The notes beneath the pieces were generated by a model that had not been told where the DNA came from, searched no databases, and was given only the letters and a program-made list of their open reading frames with translations. From Aquincola tertiaricarbonis (GTDB lineage: Bacteria; Pseudomonadota; Gammaproteobacteria; Burkholderiales; Burkholderiaceae_C), in NCBI RefSeq assembly GCF_023573145.1, contig NZ_CP097635.1:1116001-1180000 (forward strand): a stretch of 64,000 bases of DNA. The letters are read 5' to 3'. Position 1 is the first letter of the stretch. Each line of letters begins with the position of its first letter. Below, piece by piece: positions 9,892 through 16,829 of this stretch. The position numbers and the translations under genes are program-made.

Positions 9892-11172
9892 TCAGCCGGC
9901 AAACCAGCGGGCCGGCACCGTCACCAGGCCGGGAAAGAACACCAGCAGGAACATCACCGCGAACTGCGCCGTCATGAAAGGCAGCACACCCCGGGTGACG
10001 TCGTCCATCTTCATGCGGCCCACGCCGGCCACCACGTTGAGCACGGTGCCCACCGGCGGCGTGATCAGGCCGATGGCGTTGTTCATGATGAACAGCACGC
10101 CGAAGTACACGGGGTCGATGCCGGCCGCCTTGACCACCGGCATCAGCACCGGGGTCATGATCAGGATGGTGGGCGTCATGTCCATCGCGGTGCCCACGGC
10201 CATCACCAGCAGCATGATGGCGATCAGCAGCAGCGTCTGGTTGTCCATGAAGGGCTCGAGCAGGCCCACCATCTTGCTGGGGATGTCGGCCACCGTGATC
10301 AGCCAGGCGCTGACCATGGCCGCGGCCACCAGGAACATGATGACCGCCGTGGTGCGGGCCGCGCTGACGAACACGTCCACCGTCTGCCGCCAGGTCATCT
10401 CGCGGTACACCAGCGTGGCCACCAGCAGCGCATACACCGCCGCCACCACCGCCGCCTCGGTGGGCGTGAACACGCCCATCTTCAGGCCCACCAGCACGAT
10501 GACCGGCAGGAACAGGGCCCAGGCCGACTCCTTCAGCGCCTTCAGCCGCTCGGCGTTGGTGGCCTTGGGCGGCGGCACCACCGCCTCCTTCTTGGCCACC
10601 CACCACCAGGTGCCGGCGATGGCCAGGCCCATCAGCAGCCCCGGCACGATGCCGGCCAGGAACAACTTGCTGATGGACACGTTGGCCGCCACGCCGAAGA
10701 TCACGAAGCCGATGGACGGCGGGATGATGGGCGCGATGATGCCGGCCGAGGCGATCAGACCGCCGGCCCGCGCCTTGTCATGGCCGGCGCGCACCATCAT
10801 CGGCAGCAGCAGCGCGGCCAGGGCCGCCGTGTCGGCCACTGCCGAACCCGACAGCGCCGCCATCAGGCAGGCGGCGACGATGGCCACGAAGCCCAGGCCA
10901 CCGCGGCGGTGGCCCACCAGCGTGAGCGCCAGCGCCACGATGCGGCGCGACAGGCCGCCGACGTTCATGATCTCGCCGGCCAGCATGAAGAAGGGCACCG
11001 CCAGCAGTGGAAAGCTGTCGGCCCCGTTGATCACGTTTTGCGCCAGGATCTGCGCGTCGAACAGGTCCAGGTGCCACATCAGCGCCACGCCCGACAGCAG
11101 CAGCGAGTACGCGATGGGAATGCCGATAGCCATGGCGGCCAGCAGCGAGCCGAGGAAGATGAACACGGTCAT
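9892..11172 (-). CDS. dctM: TRAP transporter large permease, DctM family
   Basis: Large membrane subunit of the TRAP transporter, 426 aa with about 12 transmembrane segments, forming the sodium-coupled translocation path. Recognisable stretches are FPLLAVPFFMLAGEIMNVGGLSRRIV and LSGSAVADTAALAALLLPMM in the first half and PVLMPVVKAAGIDPVYFGVLFIMNNAIGLITPPVG in the second. The start overlaps the dctQ stop by 4 bp (ATGA), which is standard for these operons. The stop is 39 bp before the dctP start. Confidence 0.95.
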   Translation of the reverse strand: MTVFIFLGSLLAAMAIGIPIAYSLLLSGVALMWHLDLFDAQILAQNVINGADSFPLLAVPFFMLAGEIMNVGGLSRRIVALALTLVGHRRGGLGFVAIVAACLMAALSGSAVADTAALAALLLPMMVRAGHDKARAGGLIASAGIIAPIIPPSIGFVIFGVAANVSISKLFLAGIVPGLLMGLAIAGTWWWVAKKEAVVPPPKATNAERLKALKESAWALFLPVIVLVGLKMGVFTPTEAAVVAAVYALLVATLVYREMTWRQTVDVFVSAARTTAVIMFLVAAAMVSAWLITVADIPSKMVGLLEPFMDNQTLLLIAIMLLVMAVGTAMDMTPTILIMTPVLMPVVKAAGIDPVYFGVLFIMNNAIGLITPPVGTVLNVVAGVGRMKMDDVTRGVLPFMTAQFAVMFLLVFFPGLVTVPARWFAG

Positions 11173-11693
11173 GGCGCGCTCCGGTTCAGGTCTTCGGATT
11201 CCTGCACCATCACCAGCTCGTCGTCGCTGATGCGGCCGCTAAGCGTGCGCGCCAGCTCACGCAGCAGCAGCGCGGCGCTGAGCACCGCGAACACCACGCC
11301 CGCGCCGTAGAAGATGCCCATGGACAGGCCGCTGGTGGGCGCCGTCACCTCGGCATTGATGCGGGCCTGCTGCAGGCTGCCCGAGAACAGCAGCCAGGTG
11401 ACCCAAAGCATCAGCACCTGCCCCACCACCGCGCACAGCCGGCGGCCGGCCCGCGGCAGGCGCGAGATCAGCATGTCGGTGCCCAGGTGGCCGCGGTCCT
11501 TCAAGGCCACCACGGCGCCCATGAAGGTGAGCCACACGAACAGCCAGCGCGACAACTCTTCCGACACCGTGATGCCGGTGTTGAAGGCGTAGCGCAGCAC
11601 CACGTTGCCGAACACCAGCACCACCATCACCGCGAGGGCGATGGCGATGAGATAGTCCAGCAGCTTGCAGAACCGGTTGATCCAGTCGTCCAT
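11169..11693 (-). CDS. dctQ: TRAP transporter small permease, DctQ family
   Basis: Small membrane subunit of the same TRAP transporter, 174 aa with four transmembrane helices; the loop LKDRGHLGTDML is diagnostic for the family. The start at 11693 gives MDDWINRFCKLLDYLIAIAL, the normal N-terminus; a longer in-frame version from 11747 adds a low-complexity stretch with no homology and was rejected. It is first in the dctQ-dctM-dctP-aroE-aroQ run, so the promoter for the group should lie just upstream, where an AT-rich palindromic patch is found. Confidence 0.92.
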   Translation of the reverse strand: MDDWINRFCKLLDYLIAIALAVMVVLVFGNVVLRYAFNTGITVSEELSRWLFVWLTFMGAVVALKDRGHLGTDMLISRLPRAGRRLCAVVGQVLMLWVTWLLFSGSLQQARINAEVTAPTSGLSMGIFYGAGVVFAVLSAALLLRELARTLSGRISDDELVMVQESEDLNRSAP

Positions 11694-11748
11694 GTCGGCA
11701 GGGTCTCCATCAGCTCGCGCCGATGCAGTGCCGGCGCCTGCCGACAAT

Positions 11749-11766
11749 GTACGAACTAGTTAGTTT
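11749..11766. promoter_or_regulatory. candidate operator/promoter of the TRAP-aroEQ operon
   Basis: An AT-rich island in otherwise G/C-rich DNA, 55-75 bp upstream of dctQ. It reads GTACGAACTAGTT followed by AGTTTT. Centred on CTAG, the left half GTACGAA pairs with an imperfect right half, as in TetR-type operators. A TetR-family gene lies 8 kb away and its own upstream region has a weakly related GTACCGTTTCGTT. Function is inferred only. Confidence 0.4.
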
Positions 11767-11797
11767 TGGGGCACCGGGGATTACCCGGGGTGGGCCA

Positions 11798-12760
11798 TCA
11801 ATCGATGATCACCTTCGCGCTCTTGACGAGCCGGGCGTACTTCTCGGTGTCGTCCTTGATCTGGCGCGCCATCTGCTCAGGCGTGTTGCCGATCGGCTCG
11901 GCACCGATGTCGTGCATGCGCTGGCGGAAGTCCGGGGCCTGGATGACCTTGACCATCTCGGTGCTGAGCCTGGCCAAGATCTCCTTCGGCGTGCCCGCCG
12001 GGGCCAGCACGCCGAACCAGGTGCCGAGGTCGAAGCCCTTCATGCCCGCTTCGTCCATCGTCGGCACATCGGGCAGCGCGGTGGAGCGCTTGGCCGTGGT
12101 CACCGCCAGCGGCTTGAGCTTGCCCGCCTTGATGTGCGGCAGCACCGGCGTGATGGTGTCGAACGACATCTGCACCTGGCCGCCGATCAGGTCGGTGGTC
12201 AGCGGGCCGCTGCCCTTGTAGGGGATGTGCAGCAGCGTGATGCCGTTCATGTCGGCGAACTGGGTGCCGATCAGATGCTGCGCCGTGCCGTTGCCGTTGG
12301 AGCCGTAGGTGAAGGGGTTGGCCGCGGCCTTGGCCAGCGCCACCAGCGACTTCACGTCGGTGGCCGGCGTGCTGGCGCTGATCACCAGCACATTGGGCAC
12401 CAGGGCCACGGTGGTGATGGGCGCCAGGTCCTTCTGGAAGTCGTAGGGCAGCTTCTTGTAGACGCTGGTGGCGATGGTGTGATGCACCGCGCCCATCAAC
12501 AGGGTGTAGCCGTCGGGCTTGGCCTTGGCCACGTAGTCGGCGCCCAGCGTGGCACCGGCGCCCGGCTTGCTTTCGACGATCACCGTCTGCCCCAGCGATT
12601 GCTGCAGCTTCTCGGCCAGCGCACGGGCCAGCACGTCGGTCGTGCCCCCGGCCGGGAACGGCACCACCAGGGTGACGGGTTTGGTGGGCCAGGCTTGCGC
12701 GATGGCCGCCGGGGCGGCCGCCAGCGCTGCCGTGGCCAGCAGCACAGCAGTGAACTTCAT
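11798..12760 (-). CDS. Bug-family tripartite tricarboxylate transporter receptor (TctC-like)
   Basis: Periplasmic substrate receptor, 320 aa, with a signal peptide (residues 1-21, ending AIA) and the Bug fold signatures QAWPTKPVTLVVPFPAGGTTDVLAR and GATLGADYVAKAKPDGYTLLMG. Bug proteins are hugely expanded in Burkholderiales and usually bind small carboxylates or aromatics. No TctA/TctB membrane genes lie nearby, so it is an orphan receptor. It sits 38 bp downstream of the tartrate/D-malate dehydrogenase gene on the same strand, suggesting that it binds that enzyme's substrate (inference). GGAGA precedes the ATG. Confidence 0.92.
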   Translation of the reverse strand: MKFTAVLLATAALAAAPAAIAQAWPTKPVTLVVPFPAGGTTDVLARALAEKLQQSLGQTVIVESKPGAGATLGADYVAKAKPDGYTLLMGAVHHTIATSVYKKLPYDFQKDLAPITTVALVPNVLVISASTPATDVKSLVALAKAAANPFTYGSNGNGTAQHLIGTQFADMNGITLLHIPYKGSGPLTTDLIGGQVQMSFDTITPVLPHIKAGKLKPLAVTTAKRSTALPDVPTMDEAGMKGFDLGTWFGVLAPAGTPKEILARLSTEMVKVIQAPDFRQRMHDIGAEPIGNTPEQMARQIKDDTEKYARLVKSAKVIID

Positions 12761-12798
12761 GGTCTTGTCTCCGGAATGTTCTGTCGCGGTGCGGCGCT

Positions 12799-13890
12799 TC
12801 AGGCCGCCAGGCGCGCGCCGGCCGATGCGGCCACGGCCTGGCACACGGCGTCGGTCACCTGCGCGGTGGTGGCCTGGCCGCCCAGGTCGCGGGTGTGCAG
12901 GCGCTGGTCGGCGGTCACCTGTTCGATGGCGGCCATCACGCGGCGGGCGGCGTCGTGCTCGCCCAGGTGCTCCAGCAGCATCACCACCGACCAGAAGGTG
13001 CCCACTGGGTTGGCCAGGCCCTTGCCCATGATGTCGAAGGCCGAGCCGTGGATGGGCTCGAACATGCTGGGATAGCGGCGCTCGGGGTCGATGTTGCCGG
13101 TGGGCGCGATGCCCAGGCTGCCGGCCAGCGCGGCGGCCAGGTCGCTCAGGATGTCGGCATGGAGGTTGGTGGCAACGATGGTGTCCAGCGAAGCCGGCCG
13201 GTTGATCATGCGGGCGGTCGAGGCGTCCACCAGCTCCTTGTCCCAGGTGACGTCCGGGAACTCCTTGGAGATCTGCAGCGCGATCTCGTCCCACATCACC
13301 ATCGCATGGCGCTGTGCGTTGCTCTTGGTGATGACGGTCAGCAGCCTGCGCGGCCGCGATTGGGCCAGCTTGAAGGCAAAGCGCATGATGCGTTCCACAC
13401 CGGCGCGGGTCATCATCGACACGTCGGTCGCGGCCTCGATCGGATGGCCCTGGTGCACCCGGCCGCCCACGCCGGCGTACTCGCCCTCGGAGTTCTCGCG
13501 CACGATCACCCAGTTCAGGTCGTCGGGGCCACAGCGCTTGAGCGGCGCATCGATGCCCGGCAGGATGCGCGTCGGCCGCACGTTGGCGTACTGGTCGAAG
13601 CCCTGGCAGATCTTCAGCCGCAGGCCCCACAGCGTGATGTGGTCGGGGATGTGCGGGTCGCCGGCCGAGCCGAAGAGGATCGCGTCCTTGTCGCGCAGCG
13701 CATCCAGGCCGTCGGCCGGCATCATCACGCCGTGCTGGCGGTAGTAGTCGCCGCCCCAGTCGAAGTTCTCGAACTCGAAGCGGAAGCCGCTGCCGGCCTC
13801 GGCCAGCGCATGCAGCACCTGCTGGCCGGCAGGCACCACTTCCTTGCCGATGCCGTCGCCGGGGATGGTGGCAATGCGATAGGTCTTCAT
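12799..13890 (-). CDS. tartrate dehydrogenase / D-malate dehydrogenase (TtuC/DmlA type)
   Basis: NAD-dependent beta-decarboxylating dehydrogenase of the isocitrate/isopropylmalate family, oxidising tartrate or D-malate. Start at 13890 gives MKTYRIATIPGDGIGKEVV. Family residues: the substrate loop RPTRILPGIDAPL, IVRENSEGEYAGVGG, the metal-binding NLHADILSDLAAALAGSLGIAPTGNI and the NAD-site PIHGSAFDIMGKGLANP. Length 363 aa is normal and longer than LeuB-type extras are not seen. It is followed by a Bug receptor. A palindrome 78-94 bp upstream of the start matches one in front of the DmlR-like LysR gene at 16830, which in E. coli-type systems activates this enzyme. TtuC and DmlA cannot be separated by eye, so no symbol is given. 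Confidence 0.88.
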   Translation of the reverse strand: MKTYRIATIPGDGIGKEVVPAGQQVLHALAEAGSGFRFEFENFDWGGDYYRQHGVMMPADGLDALRDKDAILFGSAGDPHIPDHITLWGLRLKICQGFDQYANVRPTRILPGIDAPLKRCGPDDLNWVIVRENSEGEYAGVGGRVHQGHPIEAATDVSMMTRAGVERIMRFAFKLAQSRPRRLLTVITKSNAQRHAMVMWDEIALQISKEFPDVTWDKELVDASTARMINRPASLDTIVATNLHADILSDLAAALAGSLGIAPTGNIDPERRYPSMFEPIHGSAFDIMGKGLANPVGTFWSVVMLLEHLGEHDAARRVMAAIEQVTADQRLHTRDLGGQATTAQVTDAVCQAVAASAGARLAA

Positions 13891-13956
13891 CAGGTTTGTC
13901 TCCAGATCGGGATGGGTCACTGTAGGTTTCGCACCCCCGGGCGGCGCGCGCCAGGA

Positions 13957-13984
13957 GTTAAACCGTCGTTGACTTCAAGTTAAC
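13957..13984. promoter_or_regulatory. candidate LysR operator upstream of the tartrate/malate dehydrogenase
   Basis: GTTGACTTCAAGTTAAC (13968-13984) is a GTTRAC-N5-GTYAAC type inverted repeat with T-N11-A spacing. A third half-site GTTAAA begins at 13957, exactly 11 bp earlier, so half-sites start at 13957, 13968 and 13979. The reverse complement of the site at 16801-16817 matches the 17-mer at 15 positions. It lies 78 bp or more upstream of the dehydrogenase ATG, where LysR activators bind. Confidence 0.6.
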
Positions 13985-14032
13985 GATGCGGCCGTTTGAA
14001 GCCACATTTGCAAGGGCCAGGCCGGAGCAGCG

Positions 14033-14584
14033 CTACGGCTGGCGGTCGATGCGGGCCACCCGCATTGCATAAGCCACAGCGCCCATCTCGGAGGCGCTGC
14101 GCTCGATCTGCAGCCGGCCGCTGACCCACACCGCGTCCATCGCGCGCAAGCCCTTGTGCCCGGGCTCGGCGCGGCACAGCAGGATCTGGTTGGACGGCGG
14201 CGGCGGCGAGTGGATGCAGGCGCCGAAGTACGGCACCAGCAGGAACTCGCGCAGGCCCTGATCGCCGGCTTCCAGCGGCACCACGTAGCCGGGCAGCCGC
14301 ACATCGGCACCGGCCATGGCCGCCACCACCGGTGCGTTGTCCCAGGCGGCGCGCAGCCGAGCCAGCAGCTCGCGGGCGCGGGGGTCGGTGTCCTGCAGGC
14401 TGTCCAGCTCGGGCGGCAGCTCCTTCAGGCCCAGCGTCGGGTCCCAGCCGCGAGGCATCAGGTCCATCCAGCCAATGCTGCGGTAGACCGTGGCCGCCGC
14501 CGCCAGGCTTGGCACGGCCAGCCAGGTGCCTGCCGACAGACAGGCACCCAGCCACTGGCGGCGGGCCAGGCACGGCAGGTGCAT
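14033..14584 (-). CDS. DUF3299 family exported protein
   Basis: Exported protein of unknown function, 183 aa. An N-terminal signal (about residues 1-33, with arginines RR before a hydrophobic core ending SLAAAA) precedes a DUF3299 domain recognised by DVRLPGYVVPLEAGD and FLLVPYFGACIHSPPPPSNQI, with a Cys and His that might bind a metal (inference). It is the third gene of a run with the dockerin hydrolase and cohesin protein: its start is only 14 bp after the cohesin gene stop. The start could be a few codons upstream; the ATG at 14584 was chosen because it begins a good signal peptide. Confidence 0.72.
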   Translation of the reverse strand: MHLPCLARRQWLGACLSAGTWLAVPSLAAAATVYRSIGWMDLMPRGWDPTLGLKELPPELDSLQDTDPRARELLARLRAAWDNAPVVAAMAGADVRLPGYVVPLEAGDQGLREFLLVPYFGACIHSPPPPSNQILLCRAEPGHKGLRAMDAVWVSGRLQIERSASEMGAVAYAMRVARIDRQP

Positions 14585-14598
14585 GGCGCGCACGGCTT

Positions 14599-15198
14599 TC
14601 AACGGGCTGCGCCGCGCGGCGTGCCGGCGTGGCGGCGCCGGGCCACAGCGGCCACCAGCGCACCACCGGCCAGCAGCAGGCCCCAGGTCGCGGGCTCCGG
14701 CACGGCCGAGACGTTCAAGGCCACCGCATTGGCGCTGATGTCGGCGCCTGCCGAATCGAGCAATGTCACGTTGGCCAGGCCGAAGGTACCCACGCCCGGC
14801 GCGCTGCCGATGCTGGTGACGCTGAACGAGGCCAGCACGCCCGAGCCGTTGACCCCCGGCACGCCCAGGCCGATGAGCGTGCCCAGCGTGAAGCTGACGG
14901 TGCCCGCGCTGTTGTCGACCGCGCCACCCAGGAAGTCGGTGCTGCCGCCGCTGGGCAGGAAGGCGCCCTCGCTGGCGCCGCCGACCTGGAAGGCCGCTGG
15001 GTTGAAGGTGATGTCGAACTGGTAGGCATAGAGATCGACCACGTCGGCAGCCGTGACCTGCAGCGTGAAGCTGCTGCCCAGCGCCACGCTGGACGGGCCG
15101 GTGACGGACAGCGTGGGCGCAGCGGTGGCTGGAGCGATGGCGGCGCACAGGGCCAGGCCGGCCAGCGCGGCCCGCAGGCCGGAAGCGGTGAAGTTCAT
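14599..15198 (-). CDS. cohesin-domain protein with PEP-CTERM anchor
   Basis: Exported protein of 199 aa with three parts. Residues 1-26 are a signal peptide ending APATA. Residues about 28-150 are a cohesin-like domain: SSVALGSSFTLQVTAADVVD, LYAYQFDITFNPAAFQV, a GGSTDF turn, VDNSAGTVSFTLGTLIG and GSGVLASFSVTSIG. Residues about 165-199 are a PEP-CTERM signal: VPEPATWGLLLAGG, a hydrophobic stretch and ARRRHAG. Cohesins bind dockerins; the gene 34 bp upstream encodes a hydrolase ending in a dockerin, so the likely role is to hold that enzyme at the cell envelope after exosortase processing. AAGGA precedes the ATG. The binding partner is inferred, not shown. Confidence 0.85.
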   Translation of the reverse strand: MNFTASGLRAALAGLALCAAIAPATAAPTLSVTGPSSVALGSSFTLQVTAADVVDLYAYQFDITFNPAAFQVGGASEGAFLPSGGSTDFLGGAVDNSAGTVSFTLGTLIGLGVPGVNGSGVLASFSVTSIGSAPGVGTFGLANVTLLDSAGADISANAVALNVSAVPEPATWGLLLAGGALVAAVARRRHAGTPRGAAR

Positions 15199-15232
15199 GT
15201 CAACGATCCTTGAAACGGAAGAAAGAGGCCAC

Positions 15233-16654
15233 TCAACGGCAGGTGGTACCCGGCACCATCAGACGGGCGATGCCCGAGATGTCGCGGATGTCGATCAGGC
15301 CGTTGTTGTCCAGGTCCAGCCGCTCCGCATAGCGGTCCTGCCCCTTGCGGGCACCCACGGCGGACCTGGCCTGCGCCAAGTCGCTGCAGCCGCTGTCGAC
15401 GGTGGCGCTGCGCTCGCTGCCCAGGTCCACCACCCCGGTGCCGGTGGCGCCGGCAAAGCTGGCGGTGATGCGGTCCACGCCCGGGCGCAGCGGGCCGAAG
15501 CGCGAGCCACAGGTGGCCACGCCATTGGCATCGGTGGTGGCGGTGCAGGCGGCACCACTGCCCTGCAGCGAGAAGGTCACCGTCTGGTTGGCCACCGGCC
15601 CCCAGCCATTGCTCAGCCGTGCGGCGATGCGGTTGGGGCCGGGGCTGGCCGCCAGGAACTCCAGCGAACTGACGCGCCACACCGGCACCGAGGTGGTCGG
15701 GTCCTGCTTGGCCAGCCAGGCAGCCGTGCACTCGCGGCCGATGGCGAAAGCGCGCAGCAGCTTCTCGTTGCCGATGATGAACTGGCTGGGGGTCTTGCGG
15801 CCTTCGGCCTGGATCTTCTTGATCAGCGCCAGCGAGCCATCCCAGTACACATGCGGGTTGGAGGCCGAGTCCACCTTCATGTCCTTCAGCAGCGCATAGG
15901 TGCGCTCCATCGAGTCGAGGTAGTTGGCGATCGCCGGCACGCTGCTGGCCGACATCGACGAGCCGCCCGAGACGAAGAGCTTGACCTCCTTGCCGCCGTC
16001 CAGCGCCCGGATGACGAAGCCGGTGGCCCCCGGCGTGTGGCCGGGGGTGGACAGCACCGTGACCGTGCGGCCACCGGTGCTGATGTCGTAAGGCGTGAGC
16101 ACCGACGAATCGAGCGTGATGGGCGCGTAGGCCTTGTTGGCCGCATCGGCAGAGCCCAGGTAGATGGTGGCGCCGGTGCTCTCCTTGATCTGCGCGGCAC
16201 CGCCGTCATGGTCGCCGTGGCCGTGGGTGATGAGGGCGCTGTGCAGCGGCCCCGCGGTACCCAGCCCCAGCGACTGCAGCGCCGGCAGGTTGAAGTTGCG
16301 CATCTCGGCCGCGTTGTTGCCGCCATCGATCATCACGAAGCCGCTGCCGTTGCGCAGGATGTACTGGCCCACATACTCGGTGCCGATGTACCAGACGTCG
16401 TCCATGATCTGCGTGAGCGGCACGCGGATGCTGTTCTTGGTGCGCTCGGCCAGCACGATCTGGTTGTTGTCGTCGGGCAGGTTGCAGTAGAAGGCCCGCC
16501 ACGGATGCACCATGGTCGGGTCGCCACCGGTGTTCAGCCGCGAGGCTTCCATGTGCCGTTCGAACTCGGTCTGCGGCTGCGCCCAGCCCAGGCCCGCGGT
16601 GGTGGCCGCAGCGGCCAGCGCCACGCTGCGGATGGCGTTCATCCATGTCGTCAC
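15233..16654 (-). CDS. exported metallo-beta-lactamase-fold hydrolase with Ig-like and C-terminal dockerin modules
   Basis: Secreted zinc hydrolase of 473 aa. A signal peptide (ending GLGWA) is followed by a metallo-beta-lactamase fold with the metal motif HGHGDH at about 144-149 and a second histidine in STPGHTPG; the HxHxDH form with SNPHVYWD resembles subclass B3-type enzymes. Residues about 330-410 look like a bacterial Ig-like (Big_1) domain (GWGPVANQTVTFSLQGSG, TTDANGVATCG). The last 50 residues form a dockerin-type module: CSDLAQARSAVGARKGQDRY, the calcium loop DLDNNGLIDIRD (15281-15316) and a closing Cys. The GTG at 16652-16654 was chosen because AGGAG lies 7 bases upstream; an ATG at 16642 is possible. 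First gene of the cohesin operon. Substrate unknown. Confidence 0.8.
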   Translation of the reverse strand: MTTWMNAIRSVALAAAATTAGLGWAQPQTEFERHMEASRLNTGGDPTMVHPWRAFYCNLPDDNNQIVLAERTKNSIRVPLTQIMDDVWYIGTEYVGQYILRNGSGFVMIDGGNNAAEMRNFNLPALQSLGLGTAGPLHSALITHGHGDHDGGAAQIKESTGATIYLGSADAANKAYAPITLDSSVLTPYDISTGGRTVTVLSTPGHTPGATGFVIRALDGGKEVKLFVSGGSSMSASSVPAIANYLDSMERTYALLKDMKVDSASNPHVYWDGSLALIKKIQAEGRKTPSQFIIGNEKLLRAFAIGRECTAAWLAKQDPTTSVPVWRVSSLEFLAASPGPNRIAARLSNGWGPVANQTVTFSLQGSGAACTATTDANGVATCGSRFGPLRPGVDRITASFAGATGTGVVDLGSERSATVDSGCSDLAQARSAVGARKGQDRYAERLDLDNNGLIDIRDISGIARLMVPGTTCR

Positions 16655-16729
16655 TGCTCGTCTCCTGTGGTGTTCTTGGGGGGTCGCGGCGACTTTAGGT
16701 GGGGGTACCTGCCGTGGCGCATGGCCCGG

Positions 16730-16757
16730 GTTAAGGCGTGATTGAGCCCAGGTTAAG
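16730..16757. promoter_or_regulatory. half-site array between the hydrolase and LysR genes
   Basis: GTTAAG occurs at 16730 and 16752, 22 bp apart, with a degenerate ATTGAG at 16741 exactly between, giving an 11-bp period like the array at 13957-13984. It lies in the 175-bp spacer shared by the divergent dockerin hydrolase operon and lysR, so it could let the LysR protein act on both. The match is to a short motif, so chance is possible. Confidence 0.4.
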
Positions 16758-16800
16758 GATCCCGCGGGCTTTCCCTGACGCAAGGGGCCGGTGTGCAGCC

Positions 16801-16817
16801 GTTAACCTGCAGTCAAC
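16801..16817. promoter_or_regulatory. candidate LysR autoregulatory operator
   Basis: GTTAACCTGCAGTCAAC is a GTTRAC-N5-GTYAAC inverted repeat with T-N11-A spacing, ending 12 bp before the lysR ATG and abutting its GGAGA ribosome site. Its reverse complement differs from the site at 13968-13984 at only two of 17 positions. Binding here would block lysR expression, as in LysR autorepression. Confidence 0.58.
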
Positions 16818-16829
16818 AATGGAGACGGA

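Noticed and set aside
9151..11310. Long plus-strand open frames (719 and 596 codons) opposite dctP and dctM
   Set aside because: They mirror conserved TRAP genes, show biased His/Gln/Arg content and no motifs.
12799..13890. 3-isopropylmalate dehydrogenase (leuB) identity
   Set aside because: The substrate loop and IVRENSEGEYAGVGG wording fit the tartrate/D-malate branch, and no leuC, leuD or leuA is nearby.
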